From assembly GCA_964505555.1 (NCBI GenBank), contig CAZDIO010000132.1, positions 1 through 8,687 of the forward strand: DNA of 8,687 nucleotides, given 5' to 3'. The notes below the pieces were generated by a model, which saw only the letters and a program-made list of their open reading frames with translations, searched no databases and was not told the DNA's origin. Shown piece after piece: positions 1 through 6,258 of this stretch (the first letter of the stretch is position 1; each line of letters begins with the position of its first letter). Origin of the DNA: CAZDIO01 sp964505555. GTDB lineage: Bacteria > Bdellovibrionota_C > UBA2361 > SZUA-149 > CAZDIO01. A program made the translations under genes and the position numbers.

Positions 1-347
1 TGCACTACAACTGGCTTTCTACCCGGGTCGGTGATGACTCGGTCCCTTCAAACGGACTCGTTCAGGGGATCGTCACCTTACGAAACGGAGAGAAGAACGT
101 AGACGTTGTCGGCTTAGAGTCCCTTGTGCCTCTTCGACAGCAGCGATTTCGAGAGCTCCTTGGGGTGGAATGGGAGAGAAAATACTATCCCCTTGCTCCA
201 CACCCTGAAGATATAGAACTTTTTATTGATGATAATGAGTATCAAAAGACTTTAAAGAGTGAGCTTCAAGCAGCCGCGACGTTGTCAAAGGGATCGTCGG
301 CAAAACAAAGTAATATACTACCAAGAAACGCGACAACAAGCGGATAA
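1..347 (+). CDS. C-terminal end of an unrecognised protein (partial, open at left edge)
   Basis: The reading frame is open from the first full codon at position 3 to a TAA at 345-347, so at least 114 residues of a longer protein are present. A GTG at 126 could start a short ORF, but the frame runs open upstream with protein-like codons (HYNWLSTRVGDDSVPSNG...), so the gene almost certainly begins outside the window. The visible part is hydrophilic, with a basic/aromatic stretch (LLGVEWERKYYPL), an acidic stretch (PEDIELFIDDNEY) and a Ser/Ala/Lys-rich tail that looks disordered. No membrane segment or known motif is visible. It ends 20 bases before the coupling-protein gene on the same strand, so the two are probably co-transcribed and a role in the same transfer or secretion locus is a reasonable inference. 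The family is not recognised. Confidence 0.75.
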   Translation, partial: HYNWLSTRVGDDSVPSNGLVQGIVTLRNGEKNVDVVGLESLVPLRQQRFRELLGVEWERKYYPLAPHPEDIELFIDDNEYQKTLKSELQAAATLSKGSSAKQSNILPRNATTSG

Positions 348-367
348 TGTTGGGATTGAATTAAGAG

Positions 368-2680
368 ATGGCACGAGCTTATATAAAAGATAATGCACTC
401 AGTCAGCTTGCTGTCAGACGGCGAAATATCTACGTCTGCTCAGCAGCAGCAACTGTTGCTATGTTTGTCTTAAGCATCACACCGTTTGCCTACGCGCTCT
501 CTCCAGGAAGTCTCGCGTTTATTGGCGGAGTGATTCCGTTTGGCGCAGTACTGTTTATGGCGGCCACCAAAGGGTATCATGTATGGATAGAAAAAGAGCG
601 CGAGGCAGAGTCTGAGCGGCGCAGTGGAAAGCCCGTTCTTGGAGTGCCTCCAAATCGTCAAGCATTTGAAATCGCATTGACGAAAGCAAGAAAAGCAGGA
701 AAGGGAGTTCTTGATCGCTACCTGGTGGGTTTTGAAGTTGATAGTGGAGAGCCGATCTGGATTAATGATGATGATATCTGTGGTCATGGCGCGGTGTTTG
801 CAAAAACCGGTGTGGGAAAAACGTTGTGGCTAGAAGGGTTGATGTTTCAGCAGATGCTTCGCGGGCGCGCAAGCGGCTTTACCTTTATTGACGCAAAGCG
901 AGACCCTGGTACTCTTGCAGATATGATCATGATGGCGCTGATCACTGGGCGCATTGAAGATTTAATTGTGATCGATCCTTTTGATCCAGTATGTGCTTAC
1001 AACTTTGTTTTTACTACTCAGCGCGCGGATGTAAAGGCAAGAAAAGTGCTTCGTTGTGGATTACCCCCAACTTCAGATCAAAGCGTTACGAAGCACTATG
1101 ATCGACTCGCTGCAGATGCCGTGTATCGTGTGGTGCGTGCGATGGAGAGCTTAGGGCTTGCCTGGTCAGTGCGTGATATCGCGGTGGCACTCTCGGCGTT
1201 TACGGTAGCGTATCCGCGAATGCGAGCGCTCCTTCATGAGCGTGGTGCAAAACAAGCGATGGTAGAGCTTGGGCACTTAGCGGGAAGCTACCGGACAGCA
1301 AAAGGAGGACTCGACTCAACTCGCCTTACTGATAACTTACGCGGGATCGCTTCAGAGCTCCATTCAATATCAAATTCTGAGGCGGGAGAGATGTTCTGTG
1401 TGCCACGGGCAGATCTCTCGCTAACGGACGCTATTTTCCGTGGAAAAATCATTTACTACATGCTGCCCCGTTTAGAGGAAGCTGAGAGTGCGGCAAGAAT
1501 GGTGAAGGTGTTTCGTGAAGATCTTGAAGTTTCAATTGGAGAAATTACCTCAAGTCGTCACTATCGATTAGAAGATCCGCACCTGGTGATTATCGATGAA
1601 GGGGCTTCGACCTTTGGACCGACATGGGCAAATCTTTTTGAGTTGGCACGAAAAGGACGCTTTGCGTTGTTTTTTGGAGCGCAGTCTGTAGGCGGATTAA
1701 TGGATGAGACCCTTGGTTTGAGTGAACAATTTTATGAGCGAGTGCTTGCAAACGTCAACCTTAAAGTAGTGATGCGAGTGGGAGATAATCGCACCGCTAT
1801 GGATATGTCTGAGTGGATCGGCAAGATCACGATGGATAAGAAAAGCTTCGGGGTGGGAGTTTCCACCGGACTTACTGCTCGTGAGCTGACAAAGCATGTT
1901 GAGGTTAACAAGCGAAGTGCTGATGGAGCTCGTGAAGCGGTTACGGTTGCTGAGGATGAAACGGATTTAGTAAGTCCCGAAGAGTTGAAACATGAGATGT
2001 CTGCAGAGAAGGGACTTGCGTGGTTTGATCTCGGAGATGGGCGTTTACGAAAAGGGCGAGGAATCTGGTTTGATTCTGACCTCCCCGCACGGTGGCAGGG
2101 CAGGGAATATCTTGTTCGTTATGAGTCTATTGAGGCCGATGAAATCGGTCTTGCGGAGTGGGTTGATGAGCACATCTTATCTTATGAGCGAGCTGAAACG
2201 GAGCGTGATTTAAATAAACTACAAAGCGAGAGCCCAGCAGTGCACCCAGTCTATGGTGGTGGTGGAGGTGTTGAGAGAGGACGAACAGAAGCTCCGGTGA
2301 CATCTCCAAGCGGTGCTCCATTGACTGAAGGTCAGCCTCTCCCAGATGAGGATGAGCCATTTCGATTTAATCTCCTTCGTGGTTTTCGCGGGAGACCTCG
2401 TGCGAGGACATTTGTAGGGGTTGAGCCAGAAAACACGCAACAGTCAGAAAAAAACGATCATAACGATAGTAAAACTGCTACCGAAGCGAAGCAGTCAGGT
2501 AAGGGTACACACGAGTCACCGTCTATTGAAAAGCCAGAGCCGGTAAAACAAACCGGAGGCTTAACACTCGTTAAAGACGGCGCTCCAAAACCCAATCAAA
2601 AATCAGAAGCAGGAAGCGGTTTAAATTTAAAAGGAAAAAAACAAGACCAACTAGTCACTCAACCAGGCAAGCCGACATAG
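368..2680 (+). CDS. Type IV coupling protein, TraD/TraG/VirD4 class ATPase
   Basis: This is an inner-membrane hexameric ATPase of the kind that brings DNA-protein or protein substrates to a type IV secretion channel. Residues 20-70 form two hydrophobic segments split by a short Pro/Ser loop, the usual N-terminal anchor. Walker A is AKTGVGKT at 145-152. The strand FTFIDAKRDPGTL (171-183) follows, as in TraD-like proteins. Walker B is LVIIDE at 406-411 and an AQS motif lies at 438-440; the block from Walker B to AQS resembles the TraD/TraG domain that contacts TraM. From about residue 620 the chain turns Gly/Pro-, then Lys/Gln/Ser-rich and looks disordered, recalling the tail of F-plasmid TraD that contacts the relaxosome. 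The start at 368 is the first possible one: an in-frame ATG at 347 runs into TAA at 362-364. The ribosome site is weak (GGGA 12 bases upstream). The family is clear; the subfamily (TraD, DotL or other) and the substrate are not. Confidence 0.88.
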   Translation: MARAYIKDNALSQLAVRRRNIYVCSAAATVAMFVLSITPFAYALSPGSLAFIGGVIPFGAVLFMAATKGYHVWIEKEREAESERRSGKPVLGVPPNRQAFEIALTKARKAGKGVLDRYLVGFEVDSGEPIWINDDDICGHGAVFAKTGVGKTLWLEGLMFQQMLRGRASGFTFIDAKRDPGTLADMIMMALITGRIEDLIVIDPFDPVCAYNFVFTTQRADVKARKVLRCGLPPTSDQSVTKHYDRLAADAVYRVVRAMESLGLAWSVRDIAVALSAFTVAYPRMRALLHERGAKQAMVELGHLAGSYRTAKGGLDSTRLTDNLRGIASELHSISNSEAGEMFCVPRADLSLTDAIFRGKIIYYMLPRLEEAESAARMVKVFREDLEVSIGEITSSRHYRLEDPHLVIIDEGASTFGPTWANLFELARKGRFALFFGAQSVGGLMDETLGLSEQFYERVLANVNLKVVMRVGDNRTAMDMSEWIGKITMDKKSFGVGVSTGLTARELTKHVEVNKRSADGAREAVTVAEDETDLVSPEELKHEMSAEKGLAWFDLGDGRLRKGRGIWFDSDLPARWQGREYLVRYESIEADEIGLAEWVDEHILSYERAETERDLNKLQSESPAVHPVYGGGGGVERGRTEAPVTSPSGAPLTEGQPLPDEDEPFRFNLLRGFRGRPRARTFVGVEPENTQQSEKNDHNDSKTATEAKQSGKGTHESPSIEKPEPVKQTGGLTLVKDGAPKPNQKSEAGSGLNLKGKKQDQLVTQPGKPT

Positions 2681-2752
2681 GAAGGGCTTCTTTGGCGAGT
2701 TAAGTTAAAATTTTAAGTTTAAGTATGAAAAATAAGACTTTCAACATGGTAA

Positions 2753-2880
2753 GTGATAGCGCAGATTTTCTCCCGCAATCGAGGCGCAAAGATTCGAAAA
2801 GCCCCGACTTTACTAGCTGTAAACGAGGGTTCTTTTCGAATCTTTGCAACGAAGAGTGCGGGAAAAAGCTGCGCTATCAC
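2753..2880. repeat. 128-bp near-perfect palindrome (long hairpin; possible MITE or structured RNA)
   Basis: The two halves pair in nested blocks. GTGATAGCGCAG (2753-2764) pairs perfectly with CTGCGCTATCAC (2869-2880). A CCCGCA block (2772-2777) pairs with TGCGGG (2857-2862), flanked by T-rich and A-rich runs. GCAAAGATTCGAAAAG (2786-2801) pairs perfectly over 16 bases with 2832-2847. TTTAC (2809-2813) pairs with GTAAA (2819-2823) around a five-base loop, TAGCT. The arms mainly differ in an 8-9 base internal bulge. No run of T follows either end, so it is not a classic intrinsic terminator. No target-site duplication or transposase is visible. It may be a non-autonomous palindromic element, or the transcript may fold into a stable hairpin that shields the 3' end of the coupling-protein mRNA. 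Confidence 0.85.
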
Positions 2881-2882
2881 CC

Positions 2883-2912
2883 TTGTAATTGAGGTTGGGA
2901 GTAAAGTATATT
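2883..2912 (+). promoter_or_regulatory. Possible sigma-70 promoter for the 185-residue gene
   Basis: TTGTAA (2883-2888, four of six matches to TTGACA) and TATATT (2907-2912, five of six matches to TATAAT) are 18 bases apart. Transcription would start near 2919, about 34 bases before the ATG at 2953. The -35 box begins just after the palindrome. This is a consensus match only. Confidence 0.3.
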
Positions 2913-2952
2913 CTAGAGGCAGGTTGGTAATAATTAATGAGGATTTTCATCT

Positions 2953-3510
2953 ATGAATAGGATGAACTTTACGATATCAAAATCGTTTGGACGGTTACAA
3001 CTTATCCCAGAAGCAGACGGATTACGGCTCTGGTATGTCCCCATCATCGATGGTCAGCTCGCAAGCGAATCCCCTGGGGCTATCGATCTCTTGATTCCAC
3101 TTGAAGCGGTTGGTGGTATGTGGGCAACCGCAAGAGCATTTCTCTATGGAGTAGAGTCTTTAGACGAAAACATTATTTTACGCGCGACCGAAGGTGATAT
3201 CCTGGTGAAGCTCTATCGAGACAAACCAAAAGGTGCCCAAGGTGCACTCTCCGGGGATGAGATCTGTTGGTTACGTCTTGTTTCAGGACGAACTGAAGAG
3301 GAACGAAGACGAATAAAACTTGGTCCAAGAGATCTTCTCTGCGTGGAACTTGCCTGTAATGCGGTGCTTGTGCTTTCAGCGTCACCGATCTTTCAAGGAC
3401 AATCCGGTGTTTCTTTGAAGAAACAAAACGGACACGATTCTGGAGTATCAGGTGGGCTCGTTATGGGTGGTGCAGCGCAGGCGCTTGCAAACGAGATAAC
3501 TACGAACTAG
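2953..3510 (+). CDS. Hypothetical protein, 185 residues
   Basis: The family is not recognised. The start at 2953 is supported by GAGGA at 2939-2943, nine bases upstream; a second ATG nine bases further on lies too close to its own purine run. The protein has no signal peptide and no clear membrane segment, so it is probably cytoplasmic. The first 75 residues alternate hydrophobic and polar residues like beta strands (RLQLIPEADGLRLWYVPIIDG). The middle is charged, including EEERRRIKLGPRDLLCVEL, and the last 45 residues are Gly/Ser-rich and probably flexible. It follows the coupling-protein gene on the same strand but is separated from it by 272 bases with a hairpin and possible promoter, so it is probably transcribed on its own. 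It converges on the TPR gene. Nothing in it links it firmly to secretion or to menaquinone synthesis. Confidence 0.7.
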   Translation: MNRMNFTISKSFGRLQLIPEADGLRLWYVPIIDGQLASESPGAIDLLIPLEAVGGMWATARAFLYGVESLDENIILRATEGDILVKLYRDKPKGAQGALSGDEICWLRLVSGRTEEERRRIKLGPRDLLCVELACNAVLVLSASPIFQGQSGVSLKKQNGHDSGVSGGLVMGGAAQALANEITTN

Positions 3511-3562
3511 AGGCCTTTCACATAAAATATCAGAAGAGGAGGTGGAAATTTCTCTACCCCGT

Positions 3563-3661
3563 CTGTCGTGCGAGCCGGGAGGCCCGGCCGCCAGGCGAAG
3601 CGAAGCAATCTCATGGCTGCAAAAGCGATTCGAGATTGCTTCGCTTCGCTCGCAACGACAG
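3563..3661. repeat. GC-rich palindromic repeat, copy 1 (between convergent genes)
   Basis: The right arm (3632-3661) reads GAGATTGCTTCGCTTCGCTC then GCAACGACAG. Its reverse complement matches the left arm in two parts: CTGTCGTGCGAGC (3563-3575, one base missing) and CGAAGCGAAGCAATCTC (3596-3612). Between them is a 20-base insert absent from the right arm, CGGGAGGCCCGGCCGCCAGG, which is itself partly palindromic (GGCC-C-GGCC). About 19 bases form the loop. The style resembles the dispersed GCGAAGC...CAATCTC repeats seen between genes in many bacterial chromosomes. A second copy lies at 5498-5552. Confidence 0.88.
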
Positions 3662-3675
3662 AGTTACAATTTTTT
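3563..3675 (+). terminator. Possible terminator formed by repeat copy 1
   Basis: The long hairpin of repeat copy 1 is followed on the + strand by six T (3670-3675), eight bases past the stem. It lies 52 bases after the stop of the 185-residue gene and 47 bases from the stop of the converging TPR gene, a natural place for termination. The gap between stem and T-run is longer than in a standard intrinsic terminator, and the minus strand has no T-run, so the call is weak. Confidence 0.35.
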
Positions 3676-3708
3676 CGACACGTACAGTGAACTTCTTTAA
3701 GAACCTGC

Positions 3709-4605
3709 TTACTTCTTGTTTTCGTCTAAAATCTTTTTAATTCTTGCAATGTGATCTTCAATGATGGCGTTTGTAGATGGGTCGTTTGGGGTGTTTGTTA
3801 AAGAGAGAGTTTTCGCCTTTTCTAGATAACTCAGCGCCTCCTTGAGATTCTTTAATGATTCGTAGGCAAACGCTAGATTCATTGCAATCTCCGCACTTGG
3901 CATTTTTGAATATGCTTTTTCAAAAAATGGAATTGCTTCTGCGGCTTTGTTTTTTACAACAAGCACGCTTGCCAAGCTATTGAGGGTTCGCTCATCTTCT
4001 CCAAGCACTTCGAGGGCACGGCGTAAGGTGGCTTCGGCTTGATCAAGTTGATTAACCATTCCATATAATGAACCAAGTCGAAACAAGGCTCGTTCATAAC
4101 TCGGGTCGACCGCAACGATTTTTTCATACTGTGAAATTGCTGAAGGAAGTTCATTACTTGCAAGATACGCTTCTGCAAGTCGGTTCCGGAGGGTGAGATC
4201 GGATTCATCTGCTAAAACCGCTTCTTCCATGACCTTTACCGCTTGTGATGCTTTACCCTGGGTAAGGTAGAGGCCAGCGACGTTGTAACGAATAGTAGTA
4301 TTTTTTTCACTGAGTTTTAAAGCCTCTTCAAGTAGTGAGATAGCTTTTTCGTGTTCACCCTGAAGAGTCAGCTGCACAGCTTCTTCATTTAACACCAGAG
4401 ATTTTTCCTCGTTGGTCAGTGGTCTTGGGGTCGTAGGGGAGAGAGAAGGGCGTTCAGTTTTTATTTGGCGAACCGGAGTGACTTGAACGGTGGGTACCTG
4501 TTCAGAAGGAAGAGCGGTGTTTTGGGCGATGGCAATAGCGGGAGAAGTAAAGAAAGCAAAGAAGCAAAGAAGCAACAAACCAGTATATCCAAACTTATGA
4601 CTCAT
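3709..4605 (-). CDS. Exported TPR-repeat protein
   Basis: This 298-residue protein is probably periplasmic or surface-attached and works as a protein-protein interaction scaffold. The start at 4605 is chosen because AGGAG (4614-4610) sits four bases upstream and the product then begins with a Sec signal peptide: MSHKFG, a hydrophobic core LLLLCFFAFF and a probable AIA site near residues 23-27. The ORF could extend to an ATG at 4734, but that would bury the signal peptide behind 43 extra residues. LLLC does not fit a lipobox well, so it is probably not a lipoprotein. Residues 30-68 are a Pro/Thr-rich linker. Residues 71-268 are six back-to-back TPR units of 33-34 residues, with the expected small and aromatic positions (as in ALFRLGSLYGMVNQLDQAEA). 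A charged helix ends the chain. It is divergent from ubiE and convergent with the 185-residue gene. The partner is unknown. Confidence 0.85.
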   Translation of the reverse strand: MSHKFGYTGLLLLCFFAFFTSPAIAIAQNTALPSEQVPTVQVTPVRQIKTERPSLSPTTPRPLTNEEKSLVLNEEAVQLTLQGEHEKAISLLEEALKLSEKNTTIRYNVAGLYLTQGKASQAVKVMEEAVLADESDLTLRNRLAEAYLASNELPSAISQYEKIVAVDPSYERALFRLGSLYGMVNQLDQAEATLRRALEVLGEDERTLNSLASVLVVKNKAAEAIPFFEKAYSKMPSAEIAMNLAFAYESLKNLKEALSYLEKAKTLSLTNTPNDPSTNAIIEDHIARIKKILDENKK

Positions 4606-4719
4606 GAATCTCCTAAAACTAAGGTTCTCATCGGTCAAAACGCCAAACGTGCTTAGCCATGCCGCAAAGTCGTTTTTCATGACCGTTTTAGTGGATTTGA
4701 CGGCGCTACGCAAAGATTC

Positions 4720-4747
4720 TTCACATAACAGCATAAACCCATAAAAT
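4720..4747 (+). promoter_or_regulatory. Possible sigma-70 promoter for the menaquinone gene run
   Basis: TTCACA (4720-4725, five of six matches to TTGACA) and TAAAAT (4742-4747, five of six matches to TATAAT) are 16 bases apart. Transcription would start near 4754, leaving a leader of roughly 54 bases before the ubiE ATG. The site lies upstream of the preferred TPR start at 4605, so it overlaps no coding sequence if that start is right. The rest of the 202-base divergent gap (4606-4807) shows no clear operator or riboswitch. Confidence 0.4.
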
Positions 4748-4807
4748 ATATGACAATTTAGACGCTTTCTTCTTCTCTCTAGTGAGGATAGAACTTCTTC
4801 ACCACTT

Positions 4808-5497
4808 ATGAGCCGTGAAGTCCAACAGATGTTCTCTGCAATTGCTCGTCGTTATGATGTTCTTAACGACGTGTTGAGTTTCGGTGTGCATCGGTTATGG
4901 CGTAAAAAAGCAGCCTCCATGCTTCCCAATCTTGAAGGTGCGAGCGTTCTTGACCTCTGTGCTGGTACCGGAGATATGGCGTTTGCATTAGAGGATCGGG
5001 TGGGGCGAGAGGGATTTGTTGTCGGCGTAGATTTTGTCAATCATATGTTGGAGCTTGCCCGAAAGAAGAAACCTTCAGCGGTGAGTTTCCTCCAGGCCGA
5101 TGTGCTTTCTCTGCCATTTGATGCAGAGAGCTTTGATGCGGTGACGATCTCTTTTGGAATTAGAAATGTTGACAATGTCCATTCATGTCTTTCTGAGATT
5201 AGGAGAGTTTTAAAGAAAAAAGGAAAGTTAATGGTGCTTGAATTTGGCCAGCCGACTCTTCTTGGATTCCGAGAGATCTATAAATTTTATTCAAGGCGGA
5301 TTATGCCTTTCATTGGCGCTGCCGTAAGTGGGGATAAAAAGGCGTATAGGTATCTTCCTGAAACAGCAAAAGAATTTCCGGCTGGGGAAAAATTTGTCAC
5401 GATTTTGAAGGAAGGAAACTTTCAACAAGTTCAAAAAAAGGCGTTTTTAAGCGGTGTTGCGTACGTGTATAGTGCTGAAAAAGGGGCTTCGCTGTAA
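4808..5497 (+). CDS. ubiE: Demethylmenaquinone methyltransferase (UbiE/MenG family)
   Basis: This enzyme uses SAM to methylate the quinone ring of demethylmenaquinone, the last step of menaquinone synthesis, at the inner face of the membrane. The 229-residue length is slightly short of the usual 240-250. The N-terminus (VQQMFSAIARRYDVLNDVLSFGVHRLWRK) is typical of the family. SAM motif I is VLDLCAGTGDMA (47-58), the acidic post-I position is D75 in GVDFVN, and FDAVTISFGIRNVDN and RRVLKKKGKLMVLEFGQP follow. The C-terminal YRYLPETAKEFPAGEKF block is also characteristic. An in-frame TGA at 4751 with no other start codon in between fixes the start at 4808. The ribosome site is poor: the nearest purine run, AGTGAGG (4781-4787), is 20 bases away. 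Neighbouring futalosine genes and the absence of any ubiquinone gene favour a menaquinone role, so menG would be an equally good name. Confidence 0.92.
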   Translation: MSREVQQMFSAIARRYDVLNDVLSFGVHRLWRKKAASMLPNLEGASVLDLCAGTGDMAFALEDRVGREGFVVGVDFVNHMLELARKKKPSAVSFLQADVLSLPFDAESFDAVTISFGIRNVDNVHSCLSEIRRVLKKKGKLMVLEFGQPTLLGFREIYKFYSRRIMPFIGAAVSGDKKAYRYLPETAKEFPAGEKFVTILKEGNFQQVQKKAFLSGVAYVYSAEKGASL

Positions 5498-5552
5498 CCT
5501 GTCGTTGCTTCGCTTCGCCCGGCGGCCGGGCCTCCCGGCTCGCAACGACAGG
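5498..5552. repeat. GC-rich palindromic repeat, copy 2 (directly after the ubiE stop)
   Basis: CCTGTCGTTGC (5498-5508) pairs perfectly with GCAACGACAGG (5542-5552). The reverse complement of the inner part matches the left arm of copy 1 at 3563-3609, including the 20-base GC-rich insert, with one substitution and one extra base. Copy 2 lacks the AATCTC/GAGATT part and the second arm of copy 1, so it is about half as long. It begins on the base after the ubiE stop codon, so the ubiE mRNA ends in a strong hairpin. No T-run follows, which suggests mRNA protection or partial attenuation more than full termination. Confidence 0.88.
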
Positions 5553-5596
5553 AATAGAACGTTTATTTATTAAAGACTATAAAGACCGGTATAAAA

Positions 5597-6253
5597 ATGT
5601 ATCCTTGGATTATAGCAGTAACGGGCGCTTCTGGGACGGTGTATGCACGACGTCTTATTGCGGTGCTTCTAAAAGAGATTCCCGAGGTAGAGCTTGAGGT
5701 TGTATTTTCTGAACCAGCGTTGCGGGTGATGCGGGAAGAAGAGGGGTTAAAAGTTTCACCAAATACTTTGAAAATTGCAGAAGTCCTAGAACTAGACACC
5801 CCACGGGTAAGAATTCATAACAATCGAGATATTGGCGCATCGATCGCTTCTGGGTCCTACCCAACATCTGGAATGGTCGTTGTTCCCTGCAGTATGTCCT
5901 CGCTTGCTGCTATCGCCCATGGTTATGCAGAAAACCTTATTCACCGTGCTGCAGACGTAGTGATCAAAGAGCGAAGGAAACTAATCCTCGTACCTCGTGA
6001 AACTCCACTTTCAGAGATCCACTTGAGAAATATGCTTGATCTCGTTCGGCTTGGGGCGCAAATGGTGCCTGCGATGCCAGGATTTTACCATCAACCAAAA
6101 ACTATTGATGACATTGTGGAGATGATGGTGATGCGAATTATTGATCAAATGGGGCTTCGTGTGGAGATCGCATCTCGTTGGAAAATTCCCCAGTCAGAAC
6201 ACTCACAGTGGCCCGTGCAACTTACTAAAAAACAAAACGAGCGCAGCAGCTAA
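5597..6253 (+). CDS. ubiX: Flavin prenyltransferase (UbiX family)
   Basis: UbiX joins a dimethylallyl group to reduced FMN to make prenyl-FMN, the cofactor of UbiD-type decarboxylases. The 218-residue protein shows the family marks: GASG at 10-13 in the FMN-binding loop, the PCSMSSLAAIAHGYAENLIHRAADV block (97-121), KERRKLILVPRETPL (124-138) and PGFYHQPKTIDD (161-172). The residues tied to phosphate binding and catalysis in characterised UbiX proteins appear conserved as R117, K124, R134, E135, Y164 and R180. An in-frame TAG at 5555 with no other start codon in between leaves the ATG at 5597, although no Shine-Dalgarno sequence precedes it. Its place in an mqn gene run suggests that it serves the UbiD-like enzyme thought to decarboxylate 1,4-dihydroxy-6-naphthoate or its prenylated form, as proposed for the Streptomyces SCO4490-4492 cluster. 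That partner is not in the window. Confidence 0.92.
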   Translation: MYPWIIAVTGASGTVYARRLIAVLLKEIPEVELEVVFSEPALRVMREEEGLKVSPNTLKIAEVLELDTPRVRIHNNRDIGASIASGSYPTSGMVVVPCSMSSLAAIAHGYAENLIHRAADVVIKERRKLILVPRETPLSEIHLRNMLDLVRLGAQMVPAMPGFYHQPKTIDDIVEMMVMRIIDQMGLRVEIASRWKIPQSEHSQWPVQLTKKQNERSS

Positions 6254-6258
6254 ATCCT

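Larger units (their letters stand above)
2681..2952. other. Intergenic region dominated by a long hairpin
   Basis: This 272-base gap separates the coupling-protein gene from the orphan gene. It opens with an AT-rich stretch (about 2700-2740) containing the 12-base palindrome TTAAAATTTTAA. Next comes the 128-bp palindrome described separately, then a possible promoter and the ribosome site of the next gene. A 67-codon ORF from a GTG at 2753 runs through it, but two thirds of that ORF is the palindrome, so it is not taken as a gene. Confidence 0.7.

Noticed and set aside
126..347. A complete 73-codon gene starting at GTG 126
   Set aside because: The frame is open to the window edge with protein-like sequence before the GTG, and no ribosome site precedes it. 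It is the end of a longer gene.
470..787. A 105-codon minus-strand ORF
   Set aside because: It lies entirely inside the coupling-protein gene on the opposite strand, with no start signals and no recognisable domain. It is a shadow frame.
2753..2880. tRNA or known riboswitch in the hairpin region
   Set aside because: The fold is one long linear stem with no cloverleaf, no T-loop sequence and no recognised aptamer core.
2753..2956. A 67-codon ORF overlapping the ATG of the 185-residue gene
   Set aside because: Its first two thirds are the 128-bp palindrome, its GTG is the first base triplet of the palindrome, and it has no ribosome site. The frame is probably open by chance.
3563..3661. CRISPR array or integron-type attachment site suggested by the palindromic GC-rich repeat
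   Set aside because: There are only two copies 1.9 kb apart, with no regular spacers, cas genes or integrase. The structure fits a dispersed intergenic palindromic repeat.
4606..4734. N-terminal 43-residue extension of the TPR protein
   Set aside because: It would place a signal peptide in the interior of the protein and lacks a ribosome site; the internal ATG at 4605 has both signals.
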